Assembly: GCA_964019155.1 (NCBI GenBank)
Contig: OZ025243.1
Coordinates: forward strand, 89,011,579 to 89,075,578
Direction of reading: 5' to 3'
From: Osedax fenrisi
Taxonomy: Eukaryota; Annelida; Polychaeta; Sabellida; Siboglinidae
DNA length: 64,000 nt
Both the position numbers and the translations under genes were made by a program. The notes beneath the pieces were generated by a model. The model had not been told where the DNA came from and made no database searches. It saw only the letters and a program-made list of their open reading frames with translations. Shown one piece after another: positions 11,385 through 25,395 of the stretch (position 1 is the first letter of the stretch; each line of letters opens with the position of its first letter).

Positions 11385-12290
11385 GTACACCATAATTTGT
11401 ATTGTACCTCGAGGTTCTATTCTGGGACCATTACTTTTTTAAATATTTATTAATAATATGATAGTATGTTATCCAGAAAATAAATTCATATTATTTTCTG
11501 ATGATACTAATGTAATTATTAGTGATAAATAATCTAATAATACACATGATAAATTTCAATTAGCATGTGATGACAATTTTCTATGGTCTAAACTTAATAA
11601 TTTATCCATAAATATAGATAAAATGCATCCTATGTCATTTAAAAATGATATAATATAAATATAGATAATAGAATTTTATCTCAAGTAACTTCTTCAAAAT
11701 TTCTTGAAATAATATATATACTTGTCTACATTGGAAATGTCATTTAGGTTATCCTAAAAAATAAATTATTAAAAATGTTACAGATTATAAAAATGTTTCA
11801 TACTTTTTAAATACATCTGCTATGATCAAACTATACTATGATTTATGTTATCCACATTTAATGTACTGTATAGAAATATGGGGTCATAGTTATGTATCAA
11901 ACTTAAATAGCATTTATTTAATTTAAATTAATTATAAAAAGATTTAAAAAACAATTGTAAATAAACCAAATGATTTTCAACTCTTTCTCTATTTAAAGAA
12001 ACTATAATATTACTGTATATGATAATTATAAGTACAAGAATTACATTTACATATATAATATATTCAATACATTTTGCCATCCTATTATTTAAATTTGTTT
12101 ACATTGAAGTCTAAAATAAGATTTAATACCAGGATTAACTGTGATTGTATTCAACCATATTATAAATATAGGAAGTAACTTAATTATTGTGAATAATAAA
12201 CTACTTATACTAGGACCAAGACTATGAAATGATTTAAGTATAGATATAAGAAAGTCCCATTCTTTATCATTATTCTGTAGAAATTTTAAA
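11385..12290 (+). pseudogene. LINE reverse transcriptase fragment
   Basis: The + strand reads VPRGSILGPLLF (about 11405-11440), then FSDDTNVIIS (the ADD box, with Ser for Ala), a LWSKLNNLSIN segment, and IKLYYDLCYPHLMYCIEIWG (about 11825-11885). Each is a standard part of a non-LTR RT and C-terminal region. Many stops and small indels interrupt it. The 38470-38990 antisense fragment belongs to a similar family (HIWGNTFF). Confidence 0.75.
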
Positions 12291-13156
12291 ATAATTATAT
12301 ATATATAATATGTAGTCTATTGTAATGCATTTATTTTTAGTTTAAATTTGTATTTAATATATTTGACTTATGAAAATATTTTTATATTTTATATAAATTT
12401 TATTATATTTATTTGACACTATAAAATAACTATAAAAATACTGACATTATATTAAATGTTTACACTATAACAAACTTACTTTATAACAATTATTATATAT
12501 GATTTTATGATTTTAATAGCTTTTATTTTATTTTATATTTTTTACATTAAATAAATTACTTTATGTTATATATTTGTCTGTCTGTACATTTCATATTGTT
12601 AACCTATATTTTATTTTATATATTTTATAATTTGTTCTCTTTTTAGCTTTTAAATGTTGGATATCTATTTAGTTCCATTATATTATATTTTACTTTATGT
12701 TATTTTAATTCTTAATGTATATCTTAACTTTTAATTTTATAATGTTATCATTTATTTATATTATTACATGATTAAATTATTATATGATGATTACATTTAG
12801 TTACATGATAAGTTTCATTATATTTTATTATATATTTTATTTATCACATATATTCAAATAGGAAGTCATAATATTATGACATTATTATGTATGTATTACT
12901 CTTATCTATAATTAAACTTATAATGTTAATAAAGGGGTAATAGTCTCGATAAGCAACATTGCTTCTACAATTACCCTGTCATTGCCTATTACCAGATTTA
13001 TAAAGCTGATAATAATACTATATATATATATGAAATATATATATATATAGATATATATATTTAAATAATAATATTTACATACATTTATTAGAATGAAATT
13101 AAATGACATATAAATTACCGTCTACGTATTACGTAATGCTAATGAATTCACAATAG
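12291..13156. other. AT-rich spacer, no gene seen
   Basis: Very AT-rich, probably partly 3' sequence of the preceding LINE. The missing 5' exon(s) of the M13 gene could lie here, but no segment stands out. Confidence 0.4.
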
Positions 13157-13291
13157 ATAGCTATGAGACAATAGATACACGAAACACTTCTTTGGATTCG
13201 GAATACAAACACGAGACCGATAGAATAAACAATTCTACCCTGAGGAACTATAGTACAAATATCTGTTTGACCGACATTTGCATGGAAACTG
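13157..13291 (+). CDS. M13 exon 1 (first certain exon)
   Basis: Encodes a Ser/Thr/Asn-rich stretch, then NICLTDICMET. The Cys-x4-Cys pair matches the first disulfide of neprilysin ectodomains. It ends after the first base of a codon, and the next exon supplies CT. The 5' border (after CACAATAG) is a guess. The frame is open back to about 13100 but has no ATG before the Cys pair, so an upstream exon must exist. Confidence 0.8.
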
Positions 13292-13331
13292 GTAGGAATA
13301 TATTATATTATTACATATAAAATAAATACTG

Positions 13332-13380
<49 letters not shown>

Positions 13381-14435
13381 ACATGTATATACAAGGGATA
13401 TTTGAGTTTGTATACAATTTATAATAAATGTGATATATAATTATAAATATTAAATCATATTTATTTTAAATATATTAAAACCTAATTAATTAATTATAAT
13501 GTAAACTAATGTGTGTATTAGATACATTATAGTATAATCTACACCAATAGTTGTTCTCGGTGAACACTTATATTTTGATAAATTATCTTATATTAATGCA
13601 TATTTTATAATACTATTATATACTATGTATATACATGATATACTATATATATAGAGTATACGACTACTAATTATATATATATATATATATATTAGTAATC
13701 GAAATTAACAAAACTACTGGTTCTTCGAAGTTTCACTCAACAAAAATGTATAGTTCAAAGTTCATTTGTCAAATAATGCAAGAGTTCGAACCTGCTTAAT
13801 AAATAAGTGGAATAAGAACTTGCTTCTGAAGTTTAAAAAAAGTGAAGCTTCGAAGCCTTATTAATAATATTGTTATGGTTATTGTTATTTTATTTGGTAG
13901 AGTCATTCTATCCTATCGATGAACTTATATGACGTTTTAACTTATAACCATATAGCTCTAATAGTAAAGCATCAATGTTGTTAATGAGAGCTGATCATTT
14001 TTATTTTTTAATTATATAAGATCACTTCTAAATATTATTCTAATACCTATATTAATATCCCGACCGGATTTACACTCGTAAACTAATACCTGTTTATTTA
14101 ATTCAATTTTTAAATATATGTCAAAGCTCTATTTTTAATAAAAATTATAAATATTATAATTATTATTTGTATAATATAATACTCATATAATAATTCATAT
14201 TATGTTATCTATTGGTTTATAATATCTCCTGATACATTATTTATCTAATATAACCTAGAATTAATAAAGATATACAGTTTTATTTTAAAATTTTAAAATT
14301 AATAATATATATCAACGGTTCGGTCCAGGATTGTAATTAAATAATAGTTCGGGTTCGTTTTAAACAAAGCTTCTGTTCGGTCCGGGACAGTTATATTTTT
14401 TAAATATGAGCTTCAGTTCGGTTTCATTTCGAACA

Positions 14436-14476
<41 letters not shown>

Positions 14477-14917
14477 CTAATAATAATATACCATAGTATA
14501 ATTGACATATAACATATGACCTATATATAATCAAATCAAGTATTACATATACATTATGTGTGTAACTTAAGTTGGTATTGACTCTAAAAGAAAGTAATGT
14601 TTTCATGTAACAGATACATATCTCTAGTTGAATAACTTTTCGATTTTATATAATGATTTTTTTTTTAATTTTTTTTTAGGATTATTTATTTCATACTTTA
14701 TTTATTTTAAAAATATGTTGAACGTATAATACACCCCTATAGTTGCACGTCACAATGAAGTGCATATACATTATTCATGAATTGTACAATTTGAATTTTT
14801 AAATTTATGAGTTCATATAATGATTATTTTTAATTTATAAATGTACTACATTATTATAATACAATTGTATTAATATATTGATATAGTATTATAATAATAC
14901 GTACATTTTTCATATGA

Positions 14918-14991
<74 letters not shown>

Positions 14992-15320
14992 TTCATTACA
15001 GTACATGATAGTGTATTGATAAACACATTAACTTTAATTGTTTCCAAGTTCATTCTCTTCATATATGTATTTATGTCAAAGGTTACAACTCATATCTGAG
15101 ATATATAATAAAATACTTGCATAAACATGGCAATGAAGAGCATAATCATTATTATATTTTCAAATAAAATAAAATAATATATATATATATTTATTAAATA
15201 TATATATATATATTCAATTTCATTTAAATTACAATGATAATTACGGTGATTAGTATTTACTCTTTCTAATATCACATAAAACTAATTGAAAATGAGCATA
15301 TAGATACAAAATAGTAAAAC

Positions 15321-15360
<40 letters not shown>

Positions 15361-15515
15361 TCATAAAATAAATCTAGCTTTAAAAATGTTGAAATATCGA
15401 AACCTACGAATCGATCCATGCGATAATTTCTACGAATACGCATGCGGTAACTGGGCCAAACATCAAGTTAAGCCTAATACCTGGATTAACAAAGAAATCT
15501 ACATTATAGCAAAGC

Positions 15516-15559
<44 letters not shown>

Positions 15560-15966
15560 TTATTATATTATTATAGACTTGATTAATGGAAAAACAAAAT
15601 CAGACGTTAAAGCTAGAGCTGTTAAAAAGGTACTAGACTTTTACAACTCTTGTATGAATGAGGCAGAAATAAATATGAATGGTCGCGCAGAATTAATATC
15701 GACATTAAACAGTCTCGGAGGTTACCATCCATACATAATATCATAATTATGATTGTTCTATCAGATAAACACAAATTATATATTATATAATTATGAAAAT
15801 ATATAAATATATATTATATTTCTAATACAATCGTAAAGATTAGAATACGTGTAATTAACGAGGTACTTATTTAAATGTACGAACTTACATGTATTACATA
15901 TACGTAATTATCATATAGTTTACACTTATTTTCTACTTTTACACTATTATTCATATATATGAATAC

Positions 15967-16029
<63 letters not shown>

Positions 16030-19000
16030 ATGGTATACTAGTGGTAATTATGATAGAATGTAGTATGGTATACTAGTGGTAATTATGATAGAATGTATGT
16101 GTGTATATATGTGGGAATGAGAAATGTGAACATTATGATGTAATATAGAAATGGATGTTTTTGGTAATGTACAATTATAATTATAACTGTTGATTGGAAT
16201 TAGATTTGATTTTATATTTGTAAAGAAGGGGGCGTGGCGTCTGATAGATTAACTGTTTTTATATATTAAATGTTGTTATTCGAATGCCTGGATGACAGGA
16301 TATTTATACATTGCTACAGTGAATGCTTACACTCGATGCAACACAGTCGTATAAAATCATTTACATTATCTACTACGAATTATTGTTTAACATTATTAAC
16401 GTTAACATTATATATTATATTATATATATTAATATCTGTTGATACTAAAAGTACGGGGTTCTTGTTCTCTTCGTAATAAAACGTATAACCTGATTGTGAA
16501 CTATCTTTGCGGAAACGCGACAACATTGGTGACAGCGGCTAACAACAGCACGTACGATTTGGAGACATTAAAGAAAACCCCGGCTTATGTTAGTTAATCT
16601 ATTAGATAGACACGCCCGCTTATTTTTTAATAAAAAAAAGTTCTGAATGACTAAGTGTGGTGTGTGTATGTGAATGATATTAAGATCTGGTAGAGTCATG
16701 GATGTTAAGGATATGTGAAAGTAATTAAGGGAAATAGTAGTGATATGTCATATGTGAAGTTAGAAAAGTTTGATGGTAGTACAGAAGTAGGTAGATGGAT
16801 ACGAGAGTTAAATGAATGTGTAAGATTAAAGGGAATAAATGATAGTGAGGCTGCATCCTTTGCTTGCTATCACGTGATAGGTGCAGCAAAGATTTACTTA
16901 GTAATGATGTTAGGAGAAGATATGACGGATATTATAAAAATAAAGGAAAGTCTAAGAGATAGATATGCATCGAGTAAATCTAAAGGCGAGATGATTTATT
17001 CGATAATGGCTAGGTTGCAAGGGGATACCGAAAGTGTTAGTAAGTTCATAGATGGGCTTTTAGAATTAGGCATGGAGTTAAAAGTAGTAGATGGGAGCTG
17101 GGAGGAGGTCATAATTGAAAGTATAAAACATAATTTAAAATCTGTAGAGTTAAGAAGGAGTATGATTTTGCTTGGGAAGTCATCGATTAAGGATCTTAGG
17201 AGGGTTGCAGTAAAATGGGAAAAGGAAGGTGAAGAATTAGCGGAAGAGGTGTGTTATAAGGTAGAGGTTAGAGATATAGATAGGTCGAGGGAAAATAACT
17301 TAGAGGATAGAATAAGAAATTTAGAAATATCTAACAGAGAATACGAAGGGAAGTGTCGTGAATTAGAATCAATGATGAGTAGTGGAAGTAGAGGAGAAGT
17401 AGTGTGTTTTAAGTGTGGTATGAAGGGGCATGTAGCAAGATGGTGTAGAAGTTCTTTAAACTAGAATGCTCTACATTAAGCGGGTCGGGTAGAGCAAGTA
17501 GAGATAACCGCAGAGAAAGACTGAGATCTGGGAATGAGAATTTGGTAGCTGACGCATTATCAAAGGGACAATATATGCAAGATATAGAGGAAGAGGTAGA
17601 AGATTATGAAGGGGATATAGCAGAGTTGGGAATTATAGATATATTACCAATTATGGAGAGAGATAACTTAGTACTGGAGCAGAGTAAGGATATGGTTATT
17701 AAGAATGCATTAGTAGTAGCAGGGAAGTATGATTACGTAGGCAGATTAGTAATTAAGGAGGGAGTTCTATTTGAGAAAAGGGAAGGACATAATGATAGGT
17801 TGATGGTACCAAGGAGTTTAGTTATAGATGTGGTGAGAGGAGCACATGAGTATAATGGTCATCAAGGGATTGATAAGACAATCAGTAAGATAAACGAGAC
17901 ATATACGTGGTCAGGCAAGTATCGGGATATAAGGATGTATATAAGAAAGTGTATGGTCTGTAATAAAGTAAAGGAATATGATGTATTAGAAGTTGGAGAT
18001 ATTGTGAGAGTAACCCGTAGAGTGGTGGGAAAGAGGGAGTTACCAAATAGTTGGGGAGATAAGAAGTGGATAGTAATAGAAAAATTAGTAGATAATGCGG
18101 TGTATAGAATTAAGAATAATGAATGTGTTAAAAGTGAGAATATAATAAACTTAAAGCGAGTAATTGAATAAATGGAGATAAGATTTTTTTCGGTAGGGGT
18201 GAATGTAGTATGGTATACTAGTGGTAATTATGATAGAATGTAGTATGGTATACTAGTGGTAATTATGATAGAATGTATGTGTGTATATATGTGGGAATGA
18301 GAAATGTGAACATTATTATGTAATATAGAAATGGATGTTTTTGGTAATGTACAATTATAATTATAACTGTTGATTGGAATTAGATTTGATTTTATATTTG
18401 TAAAGAAGGGGGCGTGGCGTCTGATAGATTAACTGTTTTTATATATTAAATGTTGTTATTCGAATGCCTGGATGACAGGATATTTATACATTGCTACAGT
18501 GAATGCTTACACTCGATGCAACACAGTCGTATAAAATCATTTACATTATCTACTACGAATTATTGTTTTAACATTATTAACGTTAACATTATATATTATA
18601 TTATATATATTAATATCTGTTGATACTAAAAGTACGGGGTTCTTGTTCTCTTCGTAATAAAACGTATAACCTGATTGTGAACTATCTTTGCGGAAACGCG
18701 ACAACATATATATAGTACTATAATAAATATTCTAATATATTTATTTGATAATAATAAATTATGAATATAGTTATACTTATATAAAAATACGCCCGAAAAA
18801 ATATATACGTATGTGCGTTTTTTAATGTACATTATTATAGATAATATGTTTCCGATGACAAGCATCCATTTTGATGAACACACTGCGGATACTTTTGACC
18901 TGTCGTTTCATTTGAGAACATTTAACATCCATACGTTCTTCAATCAATTCGTACGACTCGACAAAGAACAACCGGCCGTATATAGATTACACGTTAGCTT

Positions 19001-19688
19001 ACAAATAATATCACAATTATGATTGTCTTTAATCACTATAGCGATGTACAAAATCTGTATTGTGGATTATTTTAAAATAAGTTTAAAATTATTTTAAATT
19101 TTGTCTTCTTTTTTATCCGATATTTTAAACCAATATGTAAATGATAATTTATTATATATATTATTTTAGTAATTACGCGTACTTAATCGTAATGAGTGTA
19201 ATCATAATTATATAATAGTTATATATATAGCAATATCGCTGCTTGTATAGTATCGGCATTATAATAATGTAATAAAGTATACTTTAATGTCCATACTTAT
19301 TTCATCTATTATGTTAAATTAATCGGATAAGTCGAATAAGTTAAATTGGATAAGTCGGAAACATATTATAGTCATTTTTATGATTTTTATACTGGATAAG
19401 TCGAAATTTTTATAAATTGTCAGAAATGTTTACTTTAAATAATGAATATTATAATTTTAGTAAGTAATATTATTGAATACAACATTTTAAGTTGTTGATT
19501 GTTGCATAATTCCACATTTCTGTAACCCTTTTAACTCACGCTACGCATCTCATGTCTTATTTGCATGTAATTATAAATCTTGGATAAGTCGAACATCTCG
19601 CTAAGTCGGACACTAATCCCGGTCCCTTGTGAGTCCGATTTATCGGGAGTAGACTGTATATTATATATATACTAACATATATAACACA

Positions 19689-19729
<41 letters not shown>

Positions 19730-22700
19730 GATTTGGGATATGCCATGGTAATCATAAAGATATACTGTTTATCGAGACAACATCGATATAAAATTATATA
19801 ATTTATACAATTACAAAGACAAATAGATGATAAATATATTATTACATTATAACAACGTTGTAACTATTCTCATTTGTAATAGATCGATCAAGTATTCATA
19901 AATCTTGGTATCAAGGAGAATTATAGAAACAACGCTTTTTTGAAGAGATACGAAGATTTCATTGTTGGCACAGTAGGACTTATAAAGGGTATAGAATCAA
20001 CTGCGAGACAGGATGCTAAAGATATTATCAACTTCGAAAAGAAACTTTCAGAGGTAGATTTCTTTAATACGAGATCCTTATCTTAATCAATTCATATTTA
20101 CTGGACATACCTTTACTATTACGATATCGAGTACATGTATATCCAATTATTAAATTTATATAAGTGATAGCATTGTAAAATATGATACAAATAAATTAGA
20201 TTGCCTTTATGCTTATTAAATCATCAAGTTTTTTATAAAGTTGTGCAATACATGCGAATATACGTGATAATTTAATGATAACTTTTAAATTTAACTAATA
20301 TTTATATTCTTAAGAATCATACATATATTAATGTAAAGTACATACACACGTAAACACACATATAGGCGAGGAGTGACCATGTTTATGATATAAATATCCG
20401 AACGTACAAGAAATACACTCTGAAGACATTAAAAACTCAAGTAACTGATGTTAGTAATTACTCAAGTACAGTATTATACCTATTTTTATGTCATAATATT
20501 TAGTTTATATGAATCTAATATCTTTAAAAATTCACTTTATCAATATCATTATAGAGGATTCCTTGGGATGAATATTTCAACAAACAATTAAAACAAATGG
20601 GAAAGCCTCTAGTTAATGACAGCACAATTATTATCTCATATGCTCCGGATAATTACTTCAAAATTCTTGTGAATCTTTTAGAAAAAACATCAAAACGGTT
20701 TATTTTACTCAACTTATTATATAGATATATAAATGTTCCATACTATATGTATATTGTATAAATTAAAATATCTAATTATATAATTTTTTGTCAATGTATA
20801 CATATCATAAATCATATAATAATAATTAAGTATACATCAATCATTTAGAAGTTAATGCCTAGCCTTACATGTAACAAGTTATTAATTGTAATAATAGTGA
20901 GATATTTTAATATTTAGATTAATTTAGTTTTTAAATAAATAAAATCATTATAATTAACTTACTTTTTATAATATTTTATTAAATATATTATTATAATTAT
21001 TATTATTTAAGTATGCTTATACATACATTTATTATGTAATATAATCCGTACTATATAATAAATATATGTATATATATATAATATCGATAGGACTCTTGCG
21101 AACTACCAAATGTTCACAATGATCTACAATATTGTCGGTTATTTGGGACCAGATTTTCGATATTTTATAAAGAAATTATTTAGTTATCCACTGATAAATA
21201 AACCAAGGAATAAGGAATGTGAAGATGTAGTTTCAAAATTCATGAATTATGCAGTTACTCGTATGTACGTTGAGAAATATTTGCACAGAACAGAAATGAG
21301 TGAGGTTTATTATTAAATATTTAAACGTATGTTTGCCTACGTTATCGATATTGTTTAGTGTATATTTACATAGGTTATAATATAATAGAATATATTCATT
21401 GAGTAATACATTATAATTATAGTTTTCATCTTTGATTTTCATTTGAACTTTTCATTATTTTCTTTGATCACCTGGATTACAATTAATGTATTAAGTTGTC
21501 ATTATCACATAAACAGTACCTACCTTCCTCTATATATTCGTTATAGAATCTACCATCGTGAATCTCAAGATTTATATTTAAACTATTTGAAATATTTTTC
21601 GATTCGGCTAATTTGATACTATTCGATAACAATTTCGTTAAAACCATTTTATTATTTTATTAAGTATACTGTTTGATTTTACTTTATATAGAATTTTGTT
21701 TATGAGAAATAAAATAAAATTATTTTTCAATATAAATATATAAATTGTAGTATATTTTAAACAAAAATTATTTTATTTTCATTGTATTACTATCAACATT
21801 TAAACATTTTGCTAATTTTGTAATTCTGTTAATATTTCCATTTCTAAAAAAATATTGATTTTTGTTAATAAATTATTAGATTTAAAAAAATATTTATTTA
21901 GAAGTAATAATATTTTAGTTTTAATAAGTTATAATACTTTACATATTACACGTTCTATATAAAGTTTCATAGTTATTTGAATTTTATAGGTCACCTTTTA
22001 AAAATTGGTGTGATTATAGATTTTTCCAAATTGTCGTTATATTACCTAATAATAAATTTAAAATAATATATAAAGGCTTCGTTTAATTATAATATTAATA
22101 ATAATAATTATTACTAGAATTATTATTATTGATTTATCGATAATTTATTTAAGTAAATATAAAGTTGAAATATAAATCGAAAGTTTAAAGATTAAATATT
22201 TTCTAAAGATAACATAAAAAATAAACAAAGAATAATACGAAAAAAAATCCAGAAATTAAAATGTTTTTCAGTTATCGTAAAAATAAAAAACAAATGCTTG
22301 AAAATAGAAATAAATATATTGTTTTTTTAAGGACATCGACATATTCAATTTCCACTAATTCAATTAAATATATTTAATTCTTCTTATCTTTGTAACCAAC
22401 TTTCTTATCAATAAACTGATACTATTACGAAATAAACAAATAATATAATACTTATCATAATCTGTATTAAGAGTATATTATTAATTTTACACAACATATA
22501 TATATACAAACATAGAACATTTTCAAAACAAAATAAACTAGAGGAAAGTAACCGAATACGGACTGTGCCCGAATACGGACACTATCGGTATCTCAGAAAC
22601 CATAAATCCTGCAAAAAAAATTGTAATGAATAAAATATTCATAATTATAAAAATAGTCTAAAAAAGTATTTTTATTTTTGAATTATACAAAATATTGCTA

Positions 22701-23533
22701 ATATATCCAATAAACTGATTTTTTTATTACGATTTTTAATTTATGAAAAAAAAATTCAACTTAAAACCTTCTCAAATGACAAAAAATATTACATTATATT
22801 ATTAAAAAATAAAGCATTCTAAAAATTATATTTTTAATTTCTATATTTTTTATAAAATATTCATTAAATTATAAGCATATATCTAGATGTCAAATAAGTT
22901 CCTAATACGGGCACTCTAAATATCTTAATACGGACACCCTATAACCAATTAGCGCGCAGCGTATTAACATTTCTGATTTTCGTAAAAATCGCGTGATTTA
23001 TAATATTAATACCACTAATAAAGCTAATTCTAAAAAAATTATTATTTAGAATTTAAATTGAATTATTAATTAAAACATAATAAAAATAAATAAATTATTA
23101 ACTAATTCAATTACAATATATTTTTTATAAAATTAATTTTAAATAATGTAATTGTAATTTGTCTGATTGATTCGTCAATAATATATATTTTATCTAGTGG
23201 TATATAGGGTTTCCGTATTATAACACAGGTTGTCCGTATTCGGACATGGGTACCGAATACAGACACCACCGTTATCTATGGAATTAAAAGATTAAATAAA
23301 ATTTAAAAATCACAATAATATCTATAATCATATAATATTAATATATTATAATTTTTGAATACAAATAATGAGTCATAAAAAGTTAAGACCATTTATTGTT
23401 AAAGTGTCCGTATTATGTTACTTTCCCCTATTACGAAATATAAAATATTATAATACTTAATACTTTTTCATCTGAAATAATAGTAAATTATTAATTTTGT
23501 ATTGTAATAATATAATAAATTTGAAATATATAT

Positions 23534-23564
<31 letters not shown>

Positions 23565-25341
23565 CTAGCTGTTTTGGCCCGGTATATGTGCGGATAGTTG
23601 ATAATTATGAGTTATTATTAAAAAATTACATGATCTAGGAGTATTTTAGAAATAAGAAATATATTATTTATTTGATTTAAATTAATTATGATATAAAAAG
23701 CAAATATTGAGAAATTAATATAATATACATAATACATGGGAGTTAGCCCTATCTGAATTAGCCCTATCGGAGTTAGCCCTCTCTGAATTAACCCAATCTG
23801 AATTATCCCTATCGGAGTTAGCCCTATCTGATATAGCCCTATCTGAATTAGCCTTATCGTAGTTAGCCCTATCTGAATTAGCCCTATCTGAGTTAGCCCT
23901 ATCTGAATTACCTCTATCGTAGTTAGCTCTATCTGAATTAGCCCTATCTGAGTTAGCCCTATCTGAATTAGCTTATCGGAGTTAGCCCTATCTGAGTTAG
24001 CCCTATCTGAATTAGCCCTATCGTAGTTAGCCCTATCTGAATTAGCTCTATATTAGTTAGCTCTATCTGAATTAGCCCTATCGGAGTTAGCCCTCTCTGA
24101 GTTATCCCTATCTGAATTAGCCCTATCGGAGTTATCCCTATCTGAATTAGCCCTATCGTAGTTAGCCCTATCTGAATTAGCCCTATCGGAGTTATCCCTA
24201 TCTGAATTAGCCCTATCGTAGTTAGCCCTACGGAGTTAGTCCTATCTGAATTATCCCTTTCTGAGTTAGCCATATCTTAATTAGCCCTATCGGAGTTAGC
24301 TCTATCTGAATTAGCCCTATCTGAATTAGCCCTATCCGAATTAGCTCTATCAGAATTAGCCCTATCTGAGTTAGCCCTATCTGAATTAGCCCTATCTGAG
24401 TTAGCCATATCTGAATTAGCCCTATCTGAATTAGATCTATGTGAATTAGCCCTATCTGAGTTAGCCCTATCTGAATTAGCCCTATCGGAGGTAGCCCTCT
24501 CTGAGTTATCCCTATCTGAATTATCCCTATCGGAGTTAGCCCTATCTGATATAGCCCTATCTGAATTAGCCTTATAGTAGTTAGCCCTATCTGAATTAGC
24601 CCTATCTGAGTTAGCCCTATCTGAATTACCTCTATCGTAGTTAGCTCTATCTGAATTAGCCCTATCTGAGTTAGCCCTATCTGAATTAGCCTTAACGTAG
24701 TTAGCCCTATCTGAATTAGCTCTATCTGAATTAGCCCTATCTGAATTAGCCCTATCTGAATTAGCCCTATCTGAGTTAGCCCTATCTGAATTTCCTCTAT
24801 CGTAGTTAGCTCTATCTGAATTAGCCCTATCTGAGTTAGCCCTATCTGAATTAGCTTATCGGAGTTAGCCCTATCTGAATTAGCCATATCGGAGTTAGCC
24901 CTATCTGAGTTAGCCCTATCTGAATTAGCCCTATCGGAGTTAGCCCTATAAGAACACCTCGTCTCTCAATAAAATAAGTTATATATATATTAGTATAAGA
25001 ATTGTATAATTATAAAATAAATTAAAATAAATTTAATAAATCGTACGAAATTACCTCGTACGAGATTACTGGTAACCATGAATCTCATTGGATGAAAATA
25101 ATGTTATTAAAAAGCTCCACCTATTGATTATTAGATGCGAATTAATTTAAAATCTTAATTTATAAATCCTCTTTAATATATGATAACACGGTACAATATA
25201 ACATATTGATAGTGCATATTAAATAGGAATAAATGATGAGTATAACTGGTGTCTTCCGATCTTGCATTTATTTTTTAATTTCGTAGAATCGTCGCTTTGC
25301 GACGATGCCGCATTGTTATATGTTTAGAGAAATATATATAT

Positions 25342-25395
<54 letters not shown>

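Larger units (their letters stand above)
16024..18706 (+). mobile_element. Young Gypsy-type LTR retrotransposon, deletion derivative
   Basis: The LTRs (16024-16525 and 18204-18706) are 502/503 bp, begin TGTAGTATGG and end CGACAACA. I see two differences between them (G/T near 16137/18317 and one T indel), so insertion is recent. The flanks are TATA on both sides (16020-16023, 18707-18710), compatible with a 4-bp target duplication but not provable inside (TA)n. A primer-binding-like TTGGTGACAGCGGC follows the 5' LTR, and a purine tract AGGGGTGAA precedes the 3' LTR. Inside are gag and a pol remnant lacking protease, RT and the integrase core, so it must be moved in trans. It lies in the same orientation as its host gene. 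Confidence 0.93.

Noticed and set aside
12918..13109. Minus-strand hydrophobic ORF as a host gene
   Set aside because: Mostly TA-derived Tyr/Ile, with no domain and no splice context.
14914..15099. Tyr/Ile-rich ORFs at this and other (TA)n tracts
   Set aside because: Dinucleotide repeats read as YIYI in open frames; artefacts.
23968..24887. Protein with Ile-Gly-Leu pentapeptide repeats (two long minus-strand ORFs)
   Set aside because: They are the translation of a 15-bp satellite. No flanking coding sequence or start context supports a gene.
23566..25320. A single transposon from CTAGCTGTTTTGGCCCGG to the GTCGCTTTGCGAC hairpin, containing the satellite
   Set aside because: The start resembles ends seen in some insect elements and the hairpin resembles a Helitron terminus, but I found no paired ends, CTRR end or target duplication.
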